A model generated the notes under the pieces. That model searched no databases. It had not been told where the DNA came from and worked only from the letters and a program-made list of their open reading frames with translations. Of a stretch of DNA of 63,958 nucleotides, positions 28,061-36,950 are shown in pieces (position 1 is the stretch's first letter; each line of letters starts with the position of its first letter). The position numbers and the translations under genes are program-made. The stretch is from Limisphaerales bacterium (GTDB lineage Bacteria; Verrucomicrobiota; Verrucomicrobiia; Limisphaerales; SXTU01): positions 1 to 63,958 of the forward strand of contig WRPG01000025.1 of assembly GCA_009773355.1 (NCBI GenBank), given 5' to 3'.

Positions 28061-29536
28061 ATGAAAAAACCATCATCAAGCCAGCCTCATTTCGTGGATC
28101 GTCGCGATTTCCTGCGCTTCAGCGGCATGGGTTTGGGCGGGGTCGCGCTCACTTCGCTGCTGGCGGAGCAAGGCTTGCTGGCGGCGGACAAGTCGCCCAT
28201 CCGGCCGGCGATTGACCCGGCGCGGCCCTACGCGCCGCGCCCGGCGCACTTCACGCCGAAGGCCCGGCGCGTGCTGATGATTTTCTGCACCGGCGCGTTG
28301 AGCCATGTGGACACGTTTGACTTCAAGCCGGAGCTGGTGAAACGGCACGACACGCCGATGCCGGGGCAGGACAAGCTCGTCACTTTCCAGGGCGAGAACG
28401 GCAACCTCATCAAGCCGCTCTGGGAGTTCCGCGCGCGCGGCCAGTGCGGCAAGATGACCAGTGATTTGCTGCCCCGTCTGGGCGAGTTGGCGGACGACCT
28501 GTGCTTCATCCACTCGATGACCGGCAAGTCGAACACCCACGGCCCCGCCGAGAGCCAGATGAGCACGGGCTACATCCTCGACGGCTTTCCCAGCATGGGC
28601 GCGTGGGTGAGTTATGCGCTGGGCAGCGAGAGCCAGAACCTGCCGGCCTACGTCGCCATTCCCGACCCGCGCGGCGTGCCGCAAATCAGCACGCGCCAAT
28701 GGGCCCCCGGCTTCCTCCCGGCGGCGTATCAAGGCACGCCGTTCAACGCGGACAAGCCCATCGCCAACCTCGCGCGGCCCGCGTCCATCCCCGAGAATGC
28801 CGATGCGGCCACGCGCGACTTCGTGAAATTCCTGAACGAGCGGCATCTCACGCAGCATCCCGGCGACACGGAGCTTTCCGCCCGCATCGCCAGCTACGAA
28901 CTCGCCGCCCGGATGCAACTCGCTGCCGCTGAAGTCAGCGGCACGCACGGCGAAAGCGCTGCGACCCTCGACCTCTACGGCGTCAACGACACGAACAAAA
29001 CCAAGGCTGGCTTCGCGAAGAACTGCCTGCTCGCGCGGCGGCTCCTGGAGCGAGGCGTGCGGTTTGTGCAGCTCTTCAACGGCGCTTACGCGATGGGCGA
29101 GGGCGTCGGCAACTGGGACGGTCACAAGACCATTGCCGCGCAATACCCAGGCCACGCGAACATCCTCGACCAGCCTTGCGCCGCGCTGCTGCGCGACTTG
29201 AAGTCACGCGGCCTGCTGGCGGACACGTTGGTTGCCTTCGTGACCGAGTTCGGGCGGATGCCGACGTTCCAGAAGGGCGCGAGCGGCCGTGACCACAACC
29301 CGAGCGGCTTCACCATCTGGCTGGCGGGCGCGGGCGTGAAGCGCGGCTTCAGCTACGGCGCGACGGATGACTTCGGCTACCGTGCGGTCGAGAACGTCAC
29401 GACCATTTACGACCTCCACGCCACGCTGCTGCACCTTCTCGGCCTCGACCATGAGCGCCTGAGCTTCTATCACAACGGCATCGAGCGCCGGCTGACGGAC
29501 GTTCACGGGCACGTCATCGAGAGCGTGCTGGCCTGA
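28061..29536 (+). CDS. DUF1501 protein, Tat-exported
   Basis: 491 residues. A Tat-like signal ([23 protein letters not shown], here described by its core RRDFLRFSG at residues 14-22) is followed by the sulfatase-like DUF1501 domain. Signatures include [34 protein letters not shown] and the C-terminal [20 protein letters not shown] with YNG-type ending [16 protein letters not shown]. It is the normal partner of a DUF1549/DUF1553 protein; here the partner ends 797 bases upstream with vapBC in between. Function in the pair is unknown. Confidence 0.93.
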   Translation: MKKPSSSQPHFVDRRDFLRFSGMGLGGVALTSLLAEQGLLAADKSPIRPAIDPARPYAPRPAHFTPKARRVLMIFCTGALSHVDTFDFKPELVKRHDTPMPGQDKLVTFQGENGNLIKPLWEFRARGQCGKMTSDLLPRLGELADDLCFIHSMTGKSNTHGPAESQMSTGYILDGFPSMGAWVSYALGSESQNLPAYVAIPDPRGVPQISTRQWAPGFLPAAYQGTPFNADKPIANLARPASIPENADAATRDFVKFLNERHLTQHPGDTELSARIASYELAARMQLAAAEVSGTHGESAATLDLYGVNDTNKTKAGFAKNCLLARRLLERGVRFVQLFNGAYAMGEGVGNWDGHKTIAAQYPGHANILDQPCAALLRDLKSRGLLADTLVAFVTEFGRMPTFQKGASGRDHNPSGFTIWLAGAGVKRGFSYGATDDFGYRAVENVTTIYDLHATLLHLLGLDHERLSFYHNGIERRLTDVHGHVIESVLA

Positions 29537-29615
29537 GCGTCAACCAAACTTTTTCCTCCGGGGTTTCTTACTTCTTGAGCGGGTCTGTGACCGGGCATAC
29601 CTTCGCGGCATACCG

Positions 29616-31115
29616 ATGGCGCAAGGCCTGTATTTGTCGCAGAAGATGTCGCAGTCAATGGTGCTGGCTCCCCAGCTCCAGCAGTCTCTCGCGCTCTTGC
29701 AGGCCCCCATCCTCGAGCTGCGCGCGCAGGTCGAGGCGGAGCTGGAGCAAAACCCGGTGCTCGAGGAGTCCATCAACGGCGAGATGGAGCTGGACGACAA
29801 GCCCGGCAAGGAAAAGGAAGAAGTCGCTGAACAACTTGACCCTGCCGAACCGCCGGCCGACCTGACCTCCGACTCGGTCCCGGAGAAGGAAAGCTCCGAG
29901 CCGGTGGATGACTTTCAAGCCGAGTTCGACAAGCTCGCGCAACTGGACCAGGAGTGGCGCGACCATTACGCGCAGAGCAACACGCCCATGCGTGCCAGCG
30001 AGGAGGACGAGGAGCGCCGGCAGTTCATGTTCGATTCGCTGGTGGCCGGGCAGTCATTGCAGGAAATGCTGCTGGAGCAGGTGCGCGATTCCGAACTGAC
30101 GCCCGATCAGCTCCCGCTCGCGGAAATGATCGTCGGCAACATTGACGAGCGCGGCTGGCTCGCGGCGAGCCTGGAGGAACTCGCGGGTTCCACCGGCATG
30201 CCAGTGGAAAAATTCGCCTCCGCCCTGAGGGTCGTGCAGACCTTCCAGCCGCCGGGCGTCGGCGCGCGCGACCTGGGCGAGTGCCTCAAGCTCCAGCTTG
30301 AGCGCGCTGGCCGGCAGGACACGCTCGAATACCGGATTGTCACCGGCCACATGGAGGCGCTGGGCCGCCGCCGCTTTCCCGAGATTGCCCGCGCGCTGAA
30401 CCAGGATGTCGTGGATATTCAGGAGGCCGCCGACCGCATCGGGCATCTGGAGCCGCATCCGGGCCGCGCCTTCCTGCCGGACAACGACCAATACATTGTC
30501 CCCGAGGTCTTCGTGCAGAAAGCCGGCGAGGAATGGGTCGTGACGCTGAACAACGACCAGGTGCCGCACCTGCGCATCAGCAACACCTACAAGGATCTCA
30601 TGGCGCGGCAGGAGACCGACCCCGCCACGCGCGAATACATCCGCGACAAGATCCGCGCCGGCAAATTCCTCATCAAGAGCCTCCACCAGCGCCAGCAGAC
30701 CATCCACAACATCGCCACCGAGATTGTGAAGCGGCAGCGCGACTTCATGGAGCTGGGCCGCGCGCACCTCAAGCCGCTCACCATGAACCAGGTCGCCGAG
30801 GTCGTCGGCGTCCACGAGACCACCGTCAGCCGCGCCGTCTCCGGCAAATACATGGAGACCCCGCACGGCGTCTTCGAGATGAAGCACTTCTTCACCTCCG
30901 GCTTCACGGCGGCAGACGGCCAGGCCGTCGCCAACACCAGCATCAAGGACATGGTGGCCGAGATCATCAAGGGCGAGGACCAGTTCAGCCCGCTCTCCGA
31001 CGACGCCATCGTGAAGCTGCTCGTCGCCAAGGGCATCACCATCGCCCGCCGCACCGTCGCCAAGTATCGCGGCGAGCTGAACATCCTGCCCTCGAACCTG
31101 CGGCGAGTGTATTGA
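29616..31115 (+). CDS. rpoN: RNA polymerase sigma-54 factor
   Basis: 499 residues. Region I is Gln/Leu-rich (QKMSQSMVLAPQLQQSLALL), followed by an acidic region II. The core-binding and helix-turn-helix regions follow (VAEVVGVHETTVSRAVSGKY), and the RpoN box ARRTVAKYRGELNILPS sits 20 residues from the C-terminus. It directs transcription from -24/-12 promoters with AAA+ activators, none of which is encoded in this window. ATG 29616 gives the standard N-terminus MAQGLYLSQKMSQSM. It lies 79 bases after the DUF1501 gene and is probably a separate unit. Confidence 0.97.
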   Translation: MAQGLYLSQKMSQSMVLAPQLQQSLALLQAPILELRAQVEAELEQNPVLEESINGEMELDDKPGKEKEEVAEQLDPAEPPADLTSDSVPEKESSEPVDDFQAEFDKLAQLDQEWRDHYAQSNTPMRASEEDEERRQFMFDSLVAGQSLQEMLLEQVRDSELTPDQLPLAEMIVGNIDERGWLAASLEELAGSTGMPVEKFASALRVVQTFQPPGVGARDLGECLKLQLERAGRQDTLEYRIVTGHMEALGRRRFPEIARALNQDVVDIQEAADRIGHLEPHPGRAFLPDNDQYIVPEVFVQKAGEEWVVTLNNDQVPHLRISNTYKDLMARQETDPATREYIRDKIRAGKFLIKSLHQRQQTIHNIATEIVKRQRDFMELGRAHLKPLTMNQVAEVVGVHETTVSRAVSGKYMETPHGVFEMKHFFTSGFTAADGQAVANTSIKDMVAEIIKGEDQFSPLSDDAIVKLLVAKGITIARRTVAKYRGELNILPSNLRRVY

Positions 31116-31120
31116 AGTCC

Positions 31121-31229
31121 GGCGGAGCGTGGCACTCCGGGCCGCAGCGGGTGGCTTCGTCAGCCGGGTTCAAGTTCCAGCTCACCTTTGCTGCTGCTGC
31201 CCCTGCGGGCCGGAGTCCCGCGCTCCGCC
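31121..31229. repeat. Large inverted repeat after rpoN
   Basis: Arms 31121-31149 and 31201-31229 are inverted copies matching at 25 of 29 positions (GGCGGAGCG... at the left end, ...CGCTCCGCC at the right). The 51-base loop shows no further obvious pairing. It starts six bases after the rpoN stop and could act as its terminator; it is another family of palindromic insert. Bases 31230-31340 show nothing further. Confidence 0.8.
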
Positions 31230-31340
31230 GATGCCAAGAAAGGTGTTGAACGCTTTCCCCAGACGCGCTCCTATCGCGTCAGTTCGCCAGAAACCTGTTT
31301 GCAACCTGACACGGCTTGTCCGCGTCCAAACCCTCAACCT

Positions 31341-32453
31341 ATGAAATCCACACAACTCCTCTCCGTTGCGCTCGGCCTTGCCTTGCTGGCCGGGGCCGCC
31401 TCCGCCGCCAACTGGACCTCCGGCATGACCGAAGGCAAAGTCACCCTCAAGTCCGCCGGGCCGATCACCTTCGGGCCGGACGGCATCCTGTTCATCGCGG
31501 ACACCAAGTCCGCCGCCATCGTCGCCATCGCCACCGGCGACACGAAGGGCGGGGCCGCCAAGGCCGTGAAGGTGGACGGCATCAACTCGAAGGTCGCCGC
31601 CCTGCTCGGCACCGCCGCCGACCAGATCATCCTCGACGACCTCGCGGTGAATCCCGCCTCGCACACCGCCTACCTCGCTGTCACGCGCGGTCGTGGCGCA
31701 GGCGCGACGCCCGTGCTCGTGCGCGTCAAGGGCGATGGCAATCTCGAAGTTGTCTCGCTCGACAAGGTGAAGCACGCGCGGGTCGAACTGCCCGACGCGC
31801 CGGTGGACGGTGTGCAGGGCGAAGGCAAGCGCCAGAGCAACCCGCGCCAGGAATCCATCACCGACATCGCGTTCTTGGAGGACCGCCTGCTGATCGCCGG
31901 CCTGTCGAACGAAGAGTTTTCCTCAACGCTGCGCGCGATTCCGTTTCCGTTCCAAAAAGTCGCCAACGGCACGAGTGTCGAGATTTACCACGGCGCGCAC
32001 GGCCGGTTCGAAACGCGCTCGCCCATCCGCACCTTCGTTCCGTTCAAGGTTGGCCAGGAGGCGCAGTTGCTCGCCGCCTACACCTGCACGCCGCTCGTCC
32101 AGTTTCCTATCAGCGAGCTGAAACCCGGCGCGAAGATCAAGGGCAAGACCATCGCCGAGCTGGGCAACCGCAACCGTCCGCTGGACATGATTGTGTATCA
32201 GAAGGGCGGCAAGGACTGGCTCCTGCTGGCCAACAACAGCCGCGGCGTGATGAAGATCACCACCGACAGCATAGAGAACGCCGAGTCCATCACCGCGCCC
32301 GTGGGCGGCGGCGGCATCAAGGGCACGAAGTATGAGACGATTGATGCATGGAAGGGCGTCGAGCAGCTCGACAAGCTCGACGCGGGCAACGCGCTCGTCA
32401 TCCGGCGCGGCGAGGGCGGCGCGCTGAATCTCGAATCGCTCCCGCTCCCGTGA
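31341..32453 (+). CDS. Exported beta-propeller-like protein of unknown function
   Basis: 370 residues, signal peptide at residues 1-22 (ALLAGAASAANW). Internal repeats such as FGPDGILFIADTKSAAI and DWLLLANNSRGVMKI suggest a seven-bladed propeller. No catalytic motif is recognised. The downstream gene starts inside its stop codon (GTGA), so the two exported proteins are translationally coupled and may form a complex. The ATG at 31341 is preferred because upstream in-frame codons lie in the repeat-rich leader. Confidence 0.7.
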   Translation: MKSTQLLSVALGLALLAGAASAANWTSGMTEGKVTLKSAGPITFGPDGILFIADTKSAAIVAIATGDTKGGAAKAVKVDGINSKVAALLGTAADQIILDDLAVNPASHTAYLAVTRGRGAGATPVLVRVKGDGNLEVVSLDKVKHARVELPDAPVDGVQGEGKRQSNPRQESITDIAFLEDRLLIAGLSNEEFSSTLRAIPFPFQKVANGTSVEIYHGAHGRFETRSPIRTFVPFKVGQEAQLLAAYTCTPLVQFPISELKPGAKIKGKTIAELGNRNRPLDMIVYQKGGKDWLLLANNSRGVMKITTDSIENAESITAPVGGGGIKGTKYETIDAWKGVEQLDKLDAGNALVIRRGEGGALNLESLPLP

Positions 32454-33670
32454 GCGGGCGGCGCGGACAATCCCTGTTTCCAAGCTGGAGGCCGGCACTC
32501 GCCGGCCTCCTCTTTGTCTGGCTGGGCTGGCTTGTGCCGGCCTTCGGCGCGGAGGCCCCGAACCAGCCGCCCGGCTTCTCTGCCGTCTTCCTCCGCTGGG
32601 CACCGGTGCCCTGGGAAACCAACCGCCTCGTCCTCGAAGTCTCCGGCATCGCGAAGGACACGCTGGCCGCGCTGCAATCCACCAACTGGCCCGCAGCGAA
32701 CTGGCCGGCGCTGCTCTCCGTCTTCGTCGAGCAGCCGGGAGTCGAGCCGGTGCCGATGCTGGGCGAGCATCGCATCGAGGGCGCGCTGCTCCGCTTTGCG
32801 CCCGCGTTTCCGCTGGAGCCGGGGCTGCGCTACCGCGCGGTGTTCGATGCCGGCCAACTTCCGGGTGCGGATTCAGCGGTGGCCGGAAAGGTGACTTCGA
32901 TTCTGCAAGTCCCCGTGCGACCCGAGCGCGCCACCACGACCGTCACCCAGGTTTACCCCAGCGCCGACGTGCTGCCGGAAAACCTCCTCAAGTTCTACGT
33001 CCATTTCTCCGCGCCCATGAGCCGGGGCGACATCTACGAGCACATCCGCCTGCTCAACGAGGCGAACCTGCCGGTGGAACTGCCCTTCCTCGAACTCGCC
33101 GAGGAGCTGTGGAGCCACGACATGCTGCGGCTCACGCTCTTCATTGACCCGGGCCGCATCAAGCGCGAGGTGAAGCCGCTGGAGGAAATCGGCCCCGCGC
33201 TTGTCGCCGGCCGGCGCTTCACGCTCGCCATCGGCAGCGGCTGGAAGGATGCCAACGGGAACCGGATGAAGCAGGCGTTCTTCAAGCGCTTCACCGTCGG
33301 CCCACCCGACCGCGACCCGCCCGACCCTCGCCGCTGGGGCTATCAAGCCCCGCCCATCCGCACCCGCGAGCCGCTGGCCATTGACCTCGCCAAGCCGATG
33401 GATTCCGCGCTCGCGCTGCGGATGATTCACGTCGTGGACGAATCGGGCCGCGCGGTTCCCGGCCAGCCCTTCCTCACCGAGCGCGAGCGCATCTGGAAAT
33501 TCCTCCCGCAGCACTCGTGGAAGGCCGGGCGTTACGCGCTCATCGTCGAGACGACCATCGAAGACCTCGCCGGCAACAACATCGGCAAGCCGTTCGAGGT
33601 GGATGTGTTCGACGGCGTGGCGCGGCGGCTGGAGCAGAAGACTGTGAAACTACCGTTCGAGCTGAAGTGA
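32450..33670 (+). CDS. Exported Ig-like-domain protein of unknown function
   Basis: 406 residues. The start is GTG 32450, overlapping the previous stop by the GTGA quartet; a signal peptide follows (LLFVWLGWLVPAFGAEAP). At least two Ig-like sandwich domains of the bacterial Big_5/SbsA type are suggested (FYVHFSAPMSRGDIYEHI, then YALIVETTIEDLAGNNIG). Likely a periplasmic or surface protein working with the product of the preceding gene. No enzyme motif is visible. Confidence 0.72.
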   Translation: MSGRRGQSLFPSWRPALAGLLFVWLGWLVPAFGAEAPNQPPGFSAVFLRWAPVPWETNRLVLEVSGIAKDTLAALQSTNWPAANWPALLSVFVEQPGVEPVPMLGEHRIEGALLRFAPAFPLEPGLRYRAVFDAGQLPGADSAVAGKVTSILQVPVRPERATTTVTQVYPSADVLPENLLKFYVHFSAPMSRGDIYEHIRLLNEANLPVELPFLELAEELWSHDMLRLTLFIDPGRIKREVKPLEEIGPALVAGRRFTLAIGSGWKDANGNRMKQAFFKRFTVGPPDRDPPDPRRWGYQAPPIRTREPLAIDLAKPMDSALALRMIHVVDESGRAVPGQPFLTERERIWKFLPQHSWKAGRYALIVETTIEDLAGNNIGKPFEVDVFDGVARRLEQKTVKLPFELK

Positions 33671-33672
33671 GA

Positions 33673-33750
33673 GAAGTAATCAGTAATCAGTGTTCAGTAT
33701 TCAGTCGCGCAGACCGGACGTTTCACTGAAAACTGATTACTGATTACTTC
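33673..33750. repeat. Heptad-armed palindrome, TAATCAG type
   Basis: Arms 33673-33698 and 33725-33750 are inverted copies matching at 25 of 26 positions; the left side continues to a fourth heptad (to 33704). Units are TAATCAG, TAATCAG, TGTTCAG, TATTCAG. It sits between two convergent genes and contains the TAA stop of the minus-strand gene. Its layout mirrors the larger element at 44095-44535 but with a short loop and no gene. Confidence 0.93.
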
Positions 33751-34718
33751 CCCCGATTCGCCAGCAGCGCCTGCACCGCCCACCCCGTCGTGGACATCCG
33801 CTGCGCGTAGCTCTCGCCGCCGGTCGGGCGCGTGGTGGCCGGCCAGCTTCCGTCCGCTTTCTGCTGCGCGATGAGGAAGGCGCGTCCGCGCCGCACCATC
33901 GCCTCCATTTCCGCATCGCGAGGCAGTTCAGCCAGCGCCAGAAGCACCAGCGCGGTGTCGAAGGCCTCGGCGGGCACGTTCGGATACGGCCCCCAGCCGC
34001 CATCGCTGGTCTGTGCTCGTCGGAGAAATGTCAGCGCCTCCGCCTGCCGCCGCATGGATTCGCCTGAGTCATCTCGCACCGCGAAGCGCAGCAGCGTCGC
34101 GGCGGCGGGGACGTTGTTCATCGGTGCCTGGCGAAGCCAGCCTGCCGCCTTCGCCGCCGCGAGCCTTGCCGCGCCGGAGTCAGACTGCGTCAGCACCCGC
34201 CACGCGCTGAAGGTCGCCAGCGTCGTCCCGTAGGTGGCCGGCGAGCCGAGCGTGTCCTGCTCCTCAATGCGCCACGTCCCATCCTCACCTTGATCGGCTG
34301 CCACCTTGTCCGCCGCCGCACGCAACGCCATCCGATCACTGCTGTGTCCGGTCTCCACCGCCGCAAGCAGCGACGCGGCGAACTGGAGATTCGCCAGCCG
34401 CTTGTCGCTGAAGCCGGGGTCGCCCTGGTTGTGCTCCCACCGCGACGGCTGGCTCACCCACGCGGTCGTGTCCGCGAGCGCGGACTCTGGAATCGCGAAG
34501 CCGCTCCGCCTGGCCGCGTAGAGTGCCCGTGCGGCGTCGCCGTTGTTGTGGCAGGAGAAGCAGCCGTTTTCGCGGGACCACGCGGGCACCTCGCGCACGA
34601 GGAACGTGACGGCGCGGCGCTCGGCGGCGTCAGCGTTGCGCCTGGTCGCGCGCGGCGCGCAGCCGGCACCGGTGCCGACGATCAGCAGCAAACATCCAAT
34701 GGCAGCACACCGGCGCAT
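33744..34718 (-). CDS. Lipoprotein with terpene-cyclase-like alpha/alpha barrel
   Basis: 324 residues. The lipobox GAGC places the lipidated Cys near residue 20. A possible heme or metal motif, CFSCHNN, follows near residue 53. The rest carries prenyltransferase/squalene-oxidase type repeats (SDGGWGPYPNVPAEAFDTAL, ADGSWPATTRPTGG), which form an alpha/alpha toroid. Exported members of this fold in PVC bacteria have no assigned function. Start ATG 34718 is preferred to 34763 because it positions the lipobox correctly. The stop codon lies in the right arm of a palindromic element. Confidence 0.75.
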   Translation of the reverse strand: MRRCAAIGCLLLIVGTGAGCAPRATRRNADAAERRAVTFLVREVPAWSRENGCFSCHNNGDAARALYAARRSGFAIPESALADTTAWVSQPSRWEHNQGDPGFSDKRLANLQFAASLLAAVETGHSSDRMALRAAADKVAADQGEDGTWRIEEQDTLGSPATYGTTLATFSAWRVLTQSDSGAARLAAAKAAGWLRQAPMNNVPAAATLLRFAVRDDSGESMRRQAEALTFLRRAQTSDGGWGPYPNVPAEAFDTALVLLALAELPRDAEMEAMVRRGRAFLIAQQKADGSWPATTRPTGGESYAQRMSTTGWAVQALLANRGK

Positions 34719-34828
34719 GGTTTGACGGGCGCGAGCTTCGCCCCACCGGCTCCGGGCTGCCAAGCGATTCCCGCTGCCCGGCTTGGGTTTCGGCTGGAAT
34801 TTGTCCGGCTTCGGCCCACACTTCGGGC

Positions 34829-35521
34829 ATGAAGTCCAAGCTCCTTTGCCTCGCTCCCATCTGCCTTGTCTCGGCGGCTCTGCTCGCGGCGGACGCGCCG
34901 AAGTGGGTCACGCTTTTCAACGGCAGGAACCTCGACGGCTGGGAGGTCAAGGGCGGCACGGCGAAGTATGAGGTGAAGGACGGCGTCATCGTCGGCACCA
35001 CGGTCGAGGGGAGCGCGAACACCTTCCTCTCCACCAAGCGGGATTACGCGGACTTCGTCTTCGAGGCCGAGGTGTTGTGCGACAAGGAGCTGAACAGCGG
35101 CTTTCAAATCCGCAGCCATGTTTATCAGAAGGACACCCCGCAGCCGTCGCAGCCCAAGCGCGTGCGCAAGGCGGGCGAGGTGTTCGGCTACCAGTGCGAG
35201 GTCACGTTTCAGGCCAAGGGCACCAGCGGCAACTTCTGGGACGAGGGCCGCTTCACCAAGTGGCACGACAACCTGACCAACCGCCCGCCCGCGCTCACGG
35301 CGTTCAAGGACGGCCAGTGGAACCACTACCGCATCGCCGCGCAGGGCGACCGCATCCGCTCGTGGGTGAACAGCGTGCCGTGCGCGGATTTCCGTGACGC
35401 GACGGACAAGACCGGCTTCATCGGCTTGCAAGTCCACGGCATCAAGGCGGGCACCGGGCCGTTTCAAGTGCGGTGGAAGAACATCCGCCTCCGCGAGTTG
35501 AAGCCGGGCGAGGAGCCGTGA
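34829..35521 (+). CDS. Exported DUF1080 (3-keto-disaccharide hydrolase) protein
   Basis: 230 residues, signal peptide 1-20 (VSAALLAAD). The family pattern is clear: WVTLFNGRNLDGWEVKGG, then DYADFVFEAEV, NSGFQIRSH and FIGLQVHG near the C-terminus. DUF1080 proteins have a concanavalin-like jelly-roll fold; some members hydrolyse 3-keto-glucosides produced by Gfo/Idh/MocA oxidoreductases, of which two are encoded at the start of this window. It is divergent from the preceding lipoprotein gene. Confidence 0.92.
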   Translation: MKSKLLCLAPICLVSAALLAADAPKWVTLFNGRNLDGWEVKGGTAKYEVKDGVIVGTTVEGSANTFLSTKRDYADFVFEAEVLCDKELNSGFQIRSHVYQKDTPQPSQPKRVRKAGEVFGYQCEVTFQAKGTSGNFWDEGRFTKWHDNLTNRPPALTAFKDGQWNHYRIAAQGDRIRSWVNSVPCADFRDATDKTGFIGLQVHGIKAGTGPFQVRWKNIRLRELKPGEEP

Positions 35522-35555
35522 CCTTTGAACTGCCGGCGAATCACGCCTTTCGGAC

Positions 35556-36089
35556 ATGAAAACTTTCAAGAAAGTCCTGCTCGCGCTGGCCGCGCTGGTG
35601 GCGGCGCTGCTCGGAGTCGGCCTGCTGTTGCCGGGCAGCTATCGCGTCGAGCGCCAAGTCGTCATCCGGGCCAGGCCGGACACGGTCTTCGCCAAGGTCA
35701 ACACGCTGAAGCACTGGCCGGAGTGGACTGCGTGGACGGTGGCGCGCTTTCCCGACATGAAGCTGGCCTTCAGCGGCCCGGACGCGGGCGTCGGCGCGGT
35801 CTATTCGTGGGCAGGCAAGACTTCCGGCGACGGCACCTTGAAACTCACCCGCTGTGAGCCGGGCAGGCTCATCGCCTACGATCTCGACTTCGAGCACGGC
35901 AAGTATCTCTCGAAGGGCGAAATCACCTTCACGGCGGAGGGCGAGGCGGTCGCGGTCAAGTGGACGAACGCCGGTGACCTTGGCGCAAACCCGGTCAACC
36001 GCTGGTTTGGCCTGCTGATGGACCGGATGATGGGGCCGGACTTGCAGACCGGGCTGGACAACTTGAAGCGGTCGTCTGAAGCGAAGTAG
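35556..36089 (+). CDS. SRPBCC-family protein with N-terminal membrane anchor
   Basis: 177 residues. A hydrophobic segment (about residues 5-25) is followed by YRVERQVVIRARPDTVFAKV, WPEWTAWT and a C-terminal long helix (LMDRMMGPDLQTGLDNLKR), the layout of the polyketide-cyclase/START-like SRPBCC fold that binds a hydrophobic ligand. Ligand unknown. It begins 34 bases after the DUF1080 gene on the same strand and may be co-transcribed with it. Confidence 0.85.
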   Translation: MKTFKKVLLALAALVAALLGVGLLLPGSYRVERQVVIRARPDTVFAKVNTLKHWPEWTAWTVARFPDMKLAFSGPDAGVGAVYSWAGKTSGDGTLKLTRCEPGRLIAYDLDFEHGKYLSKGEITFTAEGEAVAVKWTNAGDLGANPVNRWFGLLMDRMMGPDLQTGLDNLKRSSEAK

Positions 36090-36147
36090 TGCGTGCTGAA
36101 TCCAGCCATGCCACCTCGCGTCTGCGCCTTGCCCAGTCCATTCAATT

Positions 36148-36855
36148 ATGAAGCCGCGACAACCTCATCATTCCGCCTTCACGCTCATTGAACTCCTCGT
36201 GGTCATCGCCATCATCGCGATCCTGGCCGGGATGCTCCTGCCCGCGTTGTCCAAGGCGAAGACGAAGGCCAACCAGACCTTCTGCACGAACAGCACCAAG
36301 CAGTGGGCGATGGTCTCGCAGCTCTATTGCGATGATCAGGACGACAAGCTCCCCTACGCGTGGAGCCGGCTAGGGGTCCAGGCGAACAGCTTCGATTATT
36401 TGCTCTCGCCTTACTTCCGAGGCCAGGCGTTCAACTCCGCGCAACAGGGGACAAGCTGGACGAATTCACTCTCCAGGTGCCCCGACCGCCAGAAGGAATG
36501 GCACAACGCGACCAGCCCCGAATACCCCGGCTCAGGCAACCCGTGGCGCATCAGCTACGGCATGAACCAGCACACGTCGCTCAACTTCGTCAACGGCGCG
36601 CCCGCCACCGCCGGCGACTTCGTCGCCACCGCGCGCCGGGCGCAGGTCAGCAGGACCGCCGACACCTATCTCGTCGGCGACCTGTCCTACCGGCGCAACC
36701 ACCCGCCCATCGAGAACCTCACCACCAACCACGTCGGCTACCGCCACGGCACGCGCTTCCCGGACGGCCAGGCCATCACCGGCTACGTGGACGGCCATGT
36801 GGGCCACTTCGACCGCCACAAGACCAACGGGGTTATCATGGAGTTCAAGCAGTGA
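36148..36855 (+). CDS. Type II pseudopilin-like protein with H-X9-DG motif
   Basis: 235 residues. Prepilin peptidase motif SAFTLIELLVVIAIIAILA near the N-terminus; cleavage before Phe would expose the methylated hydrophobic helix. The C-terminal H-X9-DG region appears as RHGTRFPDGQAITGYVDGHV. Verrucomicrobia and Planctomycetes carry many paralogues of this family; they are probably components of secretion pseudopili or surface fibres rather than classic pili. No assembly genes are adjacent. Confidence 0.93.
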   Translation: MKPRQPHHSAFTLIELLVVIAIIAILAGMLLPALSKAKTKANQTFCTNSTKQWAMVSQLYCDDQDDKLPYAWSRLGVQANSFDYLLSPYFRGQAFNSAQQGTSWTNSLSRCPDRQKEWHNATSPEYPGSGNPWRISYGMNQHTSLNFVNGAPATAGDFVATARRAQVSRTADTYLVGDLSYRRNHPPIENLTTNHVGYRHGTRFPDGQAITGYVDGHVGHFDRHKTNGVIMEFKQ

Positions 36856-36857
36856 GC

Positions 36858-36946
36858 GAATAACGCGTAACCCGTAATGCGTAAGGGGAACCAGCCGGCA
36901 ACCGGCGACCCAACCCGCTTACGTTTTACGCATTGCACGTTACTTC
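36858..36946. repeat. Heptad-armed palindrome, AACGCGT type
   Basis: The left arm (36858-36885) carries AACGCGT, AACCCGT, AATGCGT. The right arm (36918-36946) carries ACGTTTT, ACGCATT, GCACGTT in the inverted sense, so the two are related but diverged in order. It lies between convergent genes (pseudopilin and helicase). Its heptads match those of the intragenic element at 26626-26684. Confidence 0.85.
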
Positions 36947-36950
36947 CCGC